NCBI GenBank assembly: GCA_964503475.1
Contig: CAZCZU010000060.1
Coordinates: 1 to 12,311, forward strand
Reading direction: 5' to 3'
DNA length: 12,311 bases
Source of the DNA: CAZCZU01 sp964503475
GTDB lineage: Bacteria; Pseudomonadota; Zetaproteobacteria; Mariprofundales; Mariprofundaceae
The notes under the pieces are model-generated. The model did no database searches. It was not told the origin of the DNA and worked only from the letters and a program-made list of their open reading frames with translations. Position numbers and translations under genes: made by a program. The first letter of the stretch is position 1; each line of letters starts with the position of its first letter. This document shows, piece by piece, positions 6,936 to 12,311 of the stretch.

Positions 6936-8267
6936 GAAGCATCCCCTGCAGATCATTGCCATACGGCAGCTTGGCGAAGGCCGCCCGTTCGATATGACGG
7001 CGCAGCGGCGCAAGTGCGATGGATGCCAGCACCTCGTCGGCAAAGGCGAAGGTGAGCACCTGTTCCGCCTCCTCCTCGGAGAGGCCGCGCGAACGCAGGT
7101 AGAACTGCTGATTGGCATCCAGCTGCCCGATCGTGGCGCCATGGGCGCACTTCACATCATCGGCGTAGATCTCCAGCTCCGGCTTGGTATCCACTTCCGC
7201 CGTTTTGGAGAGCAGCAGATTGCCATTGGACTGCTTCGAGTCGGTCTTCTGGGCATCCGGATGCACGACCACCTTGCCATTGAAGACCGCATGAGCACGC
7301 CCGTCGAGCACACCTTTGTAAAGCTCGCGACTGCGACCGTTCGGCACGCGGTGTTCGATCACCGTATGGTGATCGGCATGCTGGCGTCCACCCAGCAGGT
7401 AGAGGCCATTCAACGTGCACTCCGCCCCCTCACCATCGAGCCCTGCCACGATATCGGTACGCGACATCGCCGCCCCCAGAGCCACCGAATGCGATGCCAG
7501 CACCGCATCACGGGCCACTTCGGCATGGATGCGTCCGACATGCAGGCGCTTCTCGGACTCCTGCTGCAGCTTGTAATGCTTCAGGCGCGTACCGGCCTGC
7601 AAATGAATATCACTGACTACATTGCTTATGCCGGAAGCATCCGCAGCACCGACATAGTGCTCGATCACGCTTGCCTCGGCCTGCTCGCCCAGGGCGATCA
7701 CATGGCGCAGGTGTGCTGTCGCCTGGTCACCCACCATGATCAGATGCAGTGGCTTCTCCAGCACCACGCCCTTATCGAGCAACAGTACAGCGCCATCCTG
7801 CATCATGGCGGTATTAAGATGATTGAGGCCATTCTCCAGCGCCCCGCCGGGAGCACGAAGCAACGATTGCAACAGCGCCTCGTCCTCTTCCAGCAATTGA
7901 GCCAGCGATGCAAGGCGTACGCCTGCTCCCGTAAATGCCTCGACATTCGACAGCGATGCCACATAGCAACCATCGACGAACACCATGCGCAAGGCATCGA
8001 GTCCGGCAATGGCATAGGCATCGACGGCATCGCTCGCCAGCGGCCTGGGCGAATTGACGTCAAACAGATGCCCCTCCACCTGCGGCAGCTGGCGTGAGAG
8101 ATCGGTGTACTTCCACTCTTCCCTACGCCGAGTCGGGACACCCTGCGCGGCAAATGCCTCTGCAGCCTCGCGGCGCAGAGCCAGCAACCAGCCGCTCTTG
8201 CCCGGCATCTGATCGAGAACGGCAGTCAGCCGTACCATCCTGTCGGTGCCTTCCTGCATTATCGTAC

Positions 8268-8271
<4 letters not shown>
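6925..8271 (-). CDS. sufD: SufD, scaffold complex component
   Basis: A 448-residue SufD that with SufB and SufC forms the SufBC2D scaffold on which clusters are built. The N-terminal helical region carries the RREEWKYTDL motif (about 49-58). The middle is the repetitive beta-helix core, and the C-terminus has DVKCAHGATIGQLD with C375 and H377. H377 corresponds to E. coli H360, implicated with SufB C405 in cluster assembly. It is slightly longer than E. coli SufD (423). It starts at an ATG overlapping the sufC stop by 4 nt (ATGA), so translation is probably coupled and a strong Shine-Dalgarno is not needed. Confidence 0.96.
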
Positions 8272-9020
<749 letters not shown>

Positions 9021-9031
9021 TCTTTCCTTAT

Positions 9032-9057
9032 CACCACTAAGACACTAAGGCACAAAA
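9032..9057 (+). repeat. Downstream inverted repeat of the GxxExxY cassette
   Basis: Read on the plus strand this 26-nt sequence contains two successive 8-mers, CACTAAGA and CACTAAGG, followed by CACAAAA. It matches the minus-strand reading of 9469-9444 at 20 of 26 positions, so the two form an inverted pair around the GxxExxY gene. It lies between that gene's stop and the Shine-Dalgarno of sufC. Repeats with CACGAAGG/CACAAAG units are a familiar companion of GxxExxY genes in many genomes, from memory. Confidence 0.8.
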
Positions 9058-9058
9058 T

Positions 9059-9472
9059 TTATAAAATCACTCGACGTATGCCCTGTTTGATTACCGGCAC
9101 ATTGAAGTTGATCGACAGCCCGAGCCTGGAACGGGTCAACTTCATATACGTCATCAGCTGCGCCTTGTGTACATCACACAAATCATCCACTGCCTTGAGT
9201 TCGACCACCAATGCATCATTCACTATCAGGTCAATGCGCAGTCCGGCCTCGATCTCCATGCCATCGTAGACGACCGGAAGAACCACCTGTCGCCGGAAAG
9301 GGACATTCCGCTTTTTCAATTCATGACACAGACATGCCTCGCACACTGACTCAAGCAACCCGGGGCCGAGCGTCTTATGCACCTGAAAGGAGGCATCCAC
9401 CACCTCCCGCGCCAACAGCTCCAGAGATTCCCCGACAGGTTCTCTTTGTGTCTTTGTGCCTTCGTGGTTCAT
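9059..9472 (-). CDS. GxxExxY-family protein (PD-(D/E)XK nuclease-like)
   Basis: From the ATG at 9472 this is 137 residues; a TTG start at 9496 overlapping sufB by 20 nt would give 145. Using the longer numbering, the family block LGPGLLESVCEACL (43-56) is followed by RQVVLPVVYDG, RIDLIV with D89, VVELKAVD with E99 and K101, and INFNVPVIKQGI. D89 and E-x-K fit a PD-(D/E)XK-type core, as described for PF13366. The eponymous Tyr is Cys here (G46-x-x-E49-x-x-C52). The biological role of the family is unknown. The N-terminal NHEGTKTQRE is encoded by the upstream inverted repeat. AAGGA abuts the ATG, which is unusually close. It is probably a passenger gene, not a SUF component. Confidence 0.88.
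   Translation of the reverse strand: MNHEGTKTQREPVGESLELLAREVVDASFQVHKTLGPGLLESVCEACLCHELKKRNVPFRRQVVLPVVYDGMEIEAGLRIDLIVNDALVVELKAVDDLCDVHKAQLMTYMKLTRSRLGLSINFNVPVIKQGIRRVIL
9444..9469 (-). repeat. Upstream inverted repeat of the GxxExxY cassette
   Basis: On the minus strand it reads AAC followed by the 8-mers CACGAAGG, CACAAAGA and the start of a further CACAAAG unit. It pairs with 9032-9057 as an imperfect inverted repeat. It lies immediately after the ATG of the GxxExxY gene and is translated as NHEGTKTQRE, so the repeat doubles as coding sequence. Confidence 0.8.
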
Positions 9473-9476
9473 TCCT

Positions 9477-10922
9477 TTAGCCGACAGCGCCTTCAAGCGA
9501 CACTTCCATCAGACGGTTGGCCTCCACGGCAAACTCCATGGGAAGCTCGTTGAACACATCCTTGCAGAAGCCGTTGACGATCATGTTGACCGCATCCTCT
9601 TCCGAGATACCCCGCTGTTGGCAGTAGAAGAGCTGGTCGTCACCGATCTTTGAGGTAGTTGCCTCATGCTCCAGTGTAGCCGAAGGGTTTTTCACCTCGA
9701 CATAGGGGAAAGTGTGGGCGCCGCATTTGTCGCCGATCAGCAGGCTGTCGCACTGGGTATAGTTGCGGGCATTCTCCGCCCCCTTACCCATACGCACCAG
9801 ACCGCGATAGGACTGCTGACCGTGTCCGGCCGAGATACCCTTGGAGACGATCGTGCTGCGCGTATTGCGCCCCAGATGAATCATCTTGGTACCGGTATCG
9901 GCCTGCTGGCGCATCTTGGTCAGGGCAACCGAGTAGAACTCGCCCACCGAATCGTCGCCCTTGAGCACACAACTGGGATACTTCCAGGTAATCGCCGAAC
10001 CGGTCTCCACCTGGGTCCAGGAAACCTTGGAACGATCACCACGACACTCCGCACGCTTGGTGACGAAGTTATAAATACCGCCGACCCCGTTCTCATCACC
10101 CGGATACCAGTTCTGTACAGTCGAGTACTTGATCTGGGCATCCTCCATCGCTACCAGCTCCACCACAGCAGCATGCAGCTGGTTTTCATCACGCATCGGT
10201 GCAGTGCAGCCCTCGAGATAACTTACATGGGAAGCATCATCGGCAATAATCAGCGTGCGCTCGAACTGGCCGGTATTGGAGGCATTGATACGGAAATAGG
10301 TGGAGAGCTCCATCGGGCAACGCACCCCTTTCGGGATGTAGACAAACGAGCCGTCGGTAAAGACGGCCGAATTGAGTGCGGCATAGAAGTTGTCTCCAGC
10401 TGGCACCACGGTACCGAGATACTGGCGCACCAGCTCCGGATACTCGCGTACTGCCTCGGAGATCGGGCAGAAGATCACGCCGGCCTCCTTCAGCTTCTCA
10501 CGGAAAGTGGTTGCCACCGACACGGAATCGAACACCGCATCCACCGCCACACCGGCCAGCATCTCCTGCTCGCGCAGTGGGATGCCTAGCTTTTCATACG
10601 TTTCCAGCAGCTTGGGATCGACCTCATCCAGGCTCTTCGGCGCATCATCTTTCGACTTGGGGGCCGAATAGTAGGAGATGGCCTGATAATCGATGGCCGG
10701 GTAATCGACATGGGCCCAGTGCGGCTCTGTCATGGTCTGCCAGTGGGCAAATGCCTCAAGACGCCATGCCAGCAACCACTCCGGCTCATTCTTTACGGCC
10801 GAGATATGACGAATCACATCCTCGTTCAGGCCCGGGGGCAGGGTATCCTGCTCGATATCGGTGACAAAGCCTGCCTCATACTCACGAGCAGCAAACTCTT
10901 CCGCCTTGCGATCGGCGCTCAT
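9477..10922 (-). CDS. sufB: SufB, Fe-S cluster scaffold protein
   Basis: A 481-residue SufB, the main subunit of SufBC2D where the cluster is thought to form. The C-terminal core has RNYTQCDSLLIGDKCGAH with C391, equivalent to E. coli C405, and LEHEATTSKIGDDQ with E420, equivalent to E434. PKGVRCPMELSTYFRIN (197-213) is also family-typical. The ATG giving MSADRKAEEF has GGAGGTG upstream and overlaps the regulator's stop by 4 nt. A longer open frame upstream corresponds to regulator coding read in another frame and was rejected. The stop lies 4 nt before the GxxExxY ATG instead of before sufC. Confidence 0.97.
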   Translation of the reverse strand: MSADRKAEEFAAREYEAGFVTDIEQDTLPPGLNEDVIRHISAVKNEPEWLLAWRLEAFAHWQTMTEPHWAHVDYPAIDYQAISYYSAPKSKDDAPKSLDEVDPKLLETYEKLGIPLREQEMLAGVAVDAVFDSVSVATTFREKLKEAGVIFCPISEAVREYPELVRQYLGTVVPAGDNFYAALNSAVFTDGSFVYIPKGVRCPMELSTYFRINASNTGQFERTLIIADDASHVSYLEGCTAPMRDENQLHAAVVELVAMEDAQIKYSTVQNWYPGDENGVGGIYNFVTKRAECRGDRSKVSWTQVETGSAITWKYPSCVLKGDDSVGEFYSVALTKMRQQADTGTKMIHLGRNTRSTIVSKGISAGHGQQSYRGLVRMGKGAENARNYTQCDSLLIGDKCGAHTFPYVEVKNPSATLEHEATTSKIGDDQLFYCQQRGISEEDAVNMIVNGFCKDVFNELPMEFAVEANRLMEVSLEGAVG

Positions 10923-11392
10923 GTGCGCACCTCCATCTCTTCCACTGCCTTGAGCGGTACCGCCCGCTCCATACGCATCACCGGCATAAAATCGGATTGA
11001 ACCATATCCGCCAGCGTAATCCCCTGCAGTGCCATATGCACCGCCTCGTTGATCCGCTGCCAGCTGCCGCTGATACCGCAGACCGGCTGCTGGGCGCAGT
11101 CGCAATCATCGAGGTTGCATTCGGTCAGGGCGATATGACCTTCCAGGGTCGAGATGACGTTGACGATCGAGATCTCCTTCGCAGGCCGTGCCAGGCGATA
11201 ACCGCCCCGGGCACCACGAATGGAAACCAGCAATTGATCGTTCAGGAGCATCTGCAGAATTTTGCTGACTGTAGGCTGCGGCACGTGCGTCACCGCCGAA
11301 AGGTCTCCGGCGGTGTGCAGCTTCTCCTCCGATGCCGCCATATGCGTCATCAGCAGAATTCCGTAATCGGCCAGTTTGGTCAGCCGCAGCAT
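10919..11392 (-). CDS. Rrf2-family transcriptional regulator of the SUF operon
   Basis: A 157-residue Rrf2 protein, close to the SUF-system regulators of Xanthomonas type and related to IscR. An N-terminal winged helix (about 1-70) contains MLRLTKLADYGILLM, the recognition region VPQPTVSKILQMLL and the wing RGARGGYRL. The cluster-binding region has C92, C97, C99 and C105. IscR uses C92, C98, C104 plus a His, so one Cys here may be spare and the exact ligand set is uncertain. It probably binds an Fe-S cluster, senses cluster status and represses its own operon. It starts with ATG behind GGAGGA, and that site lies in the right arm of a palindrome overlapping the promoter. Confidence 0.93.
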   Translation of the reverse strand: MLRLTKLADYGILLMTHMAASEEKLHTAGDLSAVTHVPQPTVSKILQMLLNDQLLVSIRGARGGYRLARPAKEISIVNVISTLEGHIALTECNLDDCDCAQQPVCGISGSWQRINEAVHMALQGITLADMVQSDFMPVMRMERAVPLKAVEEMEVRT

Positions 11393-11397
11393 GGCAG

Positions 11398-11417
11398 TCC
11401 TCCATTAATGTGGAGGA
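11398..11417 (-). promoter_or_regulatory. Candidate operator: perfect inverted repeat over the suf start region
   Basis: TCCTCCA-N6-TGGAGGA is a perfect 7-bp inverted repeat from the last base of the -10 to the Shine-Dalgarno of the regulator gene. Its position over the likely transcription start suits a repressor site for the Rrf2 protein. It does not resemble the E. coli IscR type 1 or type 2 boxes as I recall them. The right arm contains the GGAGG ribosome binding site. An RNA hairpin is less likely because the left arm would mostly lie before the predicted start. Confidence 0.5.
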
Positions 11418-11445
11418 ATATAGTAATGATTATTCCGGCCGGCAA
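11417..11445 (-). promoter_or_regulatory. Predicted promoter of the regulator-suf operon
   Basis: TTGCCG (11445-11440), a 17-bp spacer and TATATT (11422-11417) form a good sigma70-like promoter in the 91-nt gap between the lipoprotein gene and the regulator. The predicted start falls near 11409-11411, leaving a leader of about 20 nt. No other promoter-like sequence is obvious before sufB, so the whole suf block probably depends on it. A CCGG-TTG-CCGG repeat around the -35 is noted but not interpreted. Confidence 0.65.
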
Positions 11446-11483
11446 CCGGAGCAGCTTTATGGATTAAATCACAGCCGGGGCAC

Positions 11484-12152
11484 TTACTGCGCCGGAGAGG
11501 ATACTCCCAGGCGCTCTTCCACCGCATTGAACAACTCTTTCGAATAGTTGCGCTTCAGCTTGCGGTTCACCCAGTGCCTGTTGATGAATACCTGTGAAAT
11601 CGTGCGAATCTCAAGGCGCGACTTCGCCGGCTCGCCTGGCTTTGCTTCGCCCTGACGCAGGACGCGCACCACGAAGCGATAGCGCTGCATCGTCTCACCG
11701 CCACCAAAGACGCCACCGACCGCTGCGGAAAAGGCATTCGGATTATTGGCACTGACGTGCACCCAGTCCGAGGTCACGGTACCACTTGGAGAATCGACGC
11801 TTTGAACCGGCATATTCAGGCCCGTCATAGCATCGACCACAGTCGAGAACACATGCGCTACCGGCGTCTCATAGACGCGCGCATCAAGACCTACCTGCTG
11901 ACCAGCCACCTCTTTTTTGTAGCGCTCAGGCATAGCAGCTTCCACCGCCACATCGCTGGCCTCGGGTACAGCCGCCTGATCCTTTCGAAGCTCGGGAGGG
12001 ACAACCAGCGCCGGTCGTGATGGAGCCTTCACTACTTCAGCGCCAGGCTGCCCACCCTTACCTTCATCAGTATCCCAAAAGAATTTCGGCGTCTCGGAGC
12101 ATCCGCCCAGCAGGAGCAGCGCTACCGTCAACAAATAGATTCTTGATTTCAT
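11484..12152 (-). CDS. BamC-like outer-membrane lipoprotein
   Basis: From the ATG at 12152 the protein has 222 residues; a GTG at 12176 would add eight. The N-terminus MKSRIYLLTVALLLLGGC is a lipoprotein signal with lipobox LGGC, so C18 would be acylated. A flexible Pro-rich segment includes RPALVVPPELR (46-56), like the LxVPPDL element of BamC. A single folded domain follows (about 90-218), with alternating strands and helices ending in LKRNYSKELFNAVEERLG. E. coli BamC has 344 residues and two such helix-grip domains, so this is a short version. BamC is an accessory lipoprotein of the BAM complex. No Shine-Dalgarno is evident. A weak TTGACG / 17 bp / TTGAAT pair just upstream is the only promoter candidate. 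Confidence 0.6.
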   Translation of the reverse strand: MKSRIYLLTVALLLLGGCSETPKFFWDTDEGKGGQPGAEVVKAPSRPALVVPPELRKDQAAVPEASDVAVEAAMPERYKKEVAGQQVGLDARVYETPVAHVFSTVVDAMTGLNMPVQSVDSPSGTVTSDWVHVSANNPNAFSAAVGGVFGGGETMQRYRFVVRVLRQGEAKPGEPAKSRLEIRTISQVFINRHWVNRKLKRNYSKELFNAVEERLGVSSPAQ

Positions 12153-12214
12153 GACGCGTGATTCAAGCGGCACCACCCGTTGCCGTCAAGGTGAATATCG
12201 CGACCCCTGAGCAC

Positions 12215-12246
12215 AAAAAAAAAGGGGGAGCCGAAGCTCCCCCTTT
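12215..12246 (-). terminator. Strong intrinsic terminator
   Basis: On the minus strand GGGGGAGC-TTCG-GCTCCCCC is a perfect 8-bp GC-rich stem with a UUCG tetraloop, extendable by three A-T pairs, followed by nine consecutive Ts. It ends transcription of the gene at the window edge, before the lipoprotein gene. A second small hairpin, AATCGC-CACT-GCGATT at 12274-12259, overlaps that gene's stop codon and may add 3'-end stability. Read on the plus strand only three Ts follow, so it acts in one direction. Confidence 0.93.
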
Positions 12247-12272
12247 CCACAAGAAACCAATCGCAGTGGCGA

Positions 12273-12311
12273 TTAGAACAGTGCTTCAACCTCGCCGAAG
12301 GTGGTCTTCGT
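12273..12311 (-). CDS. 3' end of an unidentified gene (truncated by window)
   Basis: Twelve codons reading TKTTFGEVEALF and a TAA stop are visible, followed at once by hairpins and the terminator. That placement shows it is a real gene end, probably of a well-expressed gene. In enterobacteria bamC follows dapA, but these residues are not a recognisable DapA C-terminus and I do not assign a product. Confidence 0.6.
   Translation of the reverse strand, partial: TKTTFGEVEALF

Larger units (their letters stand above)
9032..9469 (-). mobile_element. Putative 438-bp GxxExxY cassette inserted between sufB and sufC
   Basis: The unit consists of one small ORF bounded by imperfect inverted repeats (20/26 identity). 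It occupies exactly the sufB-sufC junction, which is normally empty. All other main suf junctions here overlap or are a few bases apart. The flanks outside the repeats look alike on the minus strand: TAAAGGAAT before the upstream repeat and TAAGGAAAGAAT after the downstream one. This could be the relic of a target duplication or merely two similar ribosome binding sites. No transposase is encoded, so any movement would need outside machinery or a recombination route. That it is mobile is inference. Confidence 0.55.

Noticed and set aside
6936..7142. Extended SufS start
   Set aside because: The extra residues are Arg/Ser/Pro-rich and come from SufD coding in another frame. The family N-terminus is at 6935.
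5847..8097. Long plus-strand frames over sufS and sufD
   Set aside because: They are shadows of strongly conserved minus-strand genes with intact catalytic residues.
9032..9057. CACTAAG 8-mer repeats as a mini CRISPR or tandem repeat
   Set aside because: There are only two to three 8-mers, no spacers and no cas genes. They pair with the opposite end of the cassette and are better explained as its terminal repeats.
10923..11105. Extended SufB start
   Set aside because: The added Gly/Arg-rich stretch is regulator coding read out of frame, and the 4-nt overlap start fits the operon.
11398..11417. Palindrome read as an SD-sequestering RNA hairpin
   Set aside because: With the predicted start near 11409-11411 most of the left arm would not be transcribed, so a DNA operator is the better reading. 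It remains possible for read-through transcripts.

Overview
This 12.3-kb window reads almost entirely on the minus strand. From high to low coordinates it holds a truncated unidentified CDS with a strong terminator, a BamC-like lipoprotein gene, a complete SUF iron-sulfur cluster assembly operon, a short stretch of accessory genes, and the str ribosomal operon (rpsL-rpsG-fusA-tuf, with tuf cut off by the window edge). The host looks like a Gram-negative member of the Pseudomonadota. The EF-G, S12 and S7 sequences are of proteobacterial type, there is a BamC-like outer-membrane lipoprotein, and the Rrf2 regulator resembles the proteobacterial SUF regulators. Base composition is moderately GC-rich. 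Housing SUF with SufU, SufT and a Rieske protein in such a host would suit a Zetaproteobacterium or a related iron- or sulfur-oxidising lineage, but the window alone cannot settle the taxon.

SUF region (about 4.4-11.45 kb). A promoter at 11417-11445 (TTGCCG, 17-bp spacer, TATATT) overlaps a perfect 7-bp inverted repeat and drives an Rrf2-family regulator. SufB, SufC, SufD, the desulfurase SufS, the SufU sulfur-transfer protein, the DUF59 protein SufT and a small Rieske ferredoxin follow. Most junctions are tight: a 4-nt overlap for regulator/sufB and for sufC/sufD, 11 nt for sufD/sufS, 1 nt for sufS/sufU, a 3-nt gap for sufU/sufT and 23 nt before the Rieske gene. The regulator probably senses Fe-S status. 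SufS and SufU supply sulfur to the SufBCD scaffold, and SufT probably helps cluster maturation or delivery.

The one break in this chain is between sufB and sufC. A roughly 440-bp cassette sits there, carrying a GxxExxY-family (PD-(D/E)XK-like) gene. Imperfect 26-nt inverted repeats built of CACNAAGR-type 8-mers bound it. The upstream repeat lies inside the start of the reading frame. This is the most interesting feature of the window: a small mobile-looking unit placed precisely in the intercistronic junction of an essential-type operon, in the same orientation and almost without disturbing translation.

Accessory stretch (3.2-4.4 kb). It holds a HAD-like hydrolase whose motif I lacks the usual second aspartate, an unassigned 80-residue acidic protein, and a doubtful 54-codon Cys-containing ORF.

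str operon (1-3.2 kb). A near-consensus promoter (TTGACA, 17-bp spacer, TATGTT) with a GC-rich discriminator lies between the 80-residue ORF and rpsL, so in this genome rpsL transcription does not have to come from rpoBC. The predicted leader starts with a stable stem-loop. No tRNA, rRNA, CRISPR array or plus-strand gene was found. The longest stretch without a confident gene is 4132-4366 (235 nt).
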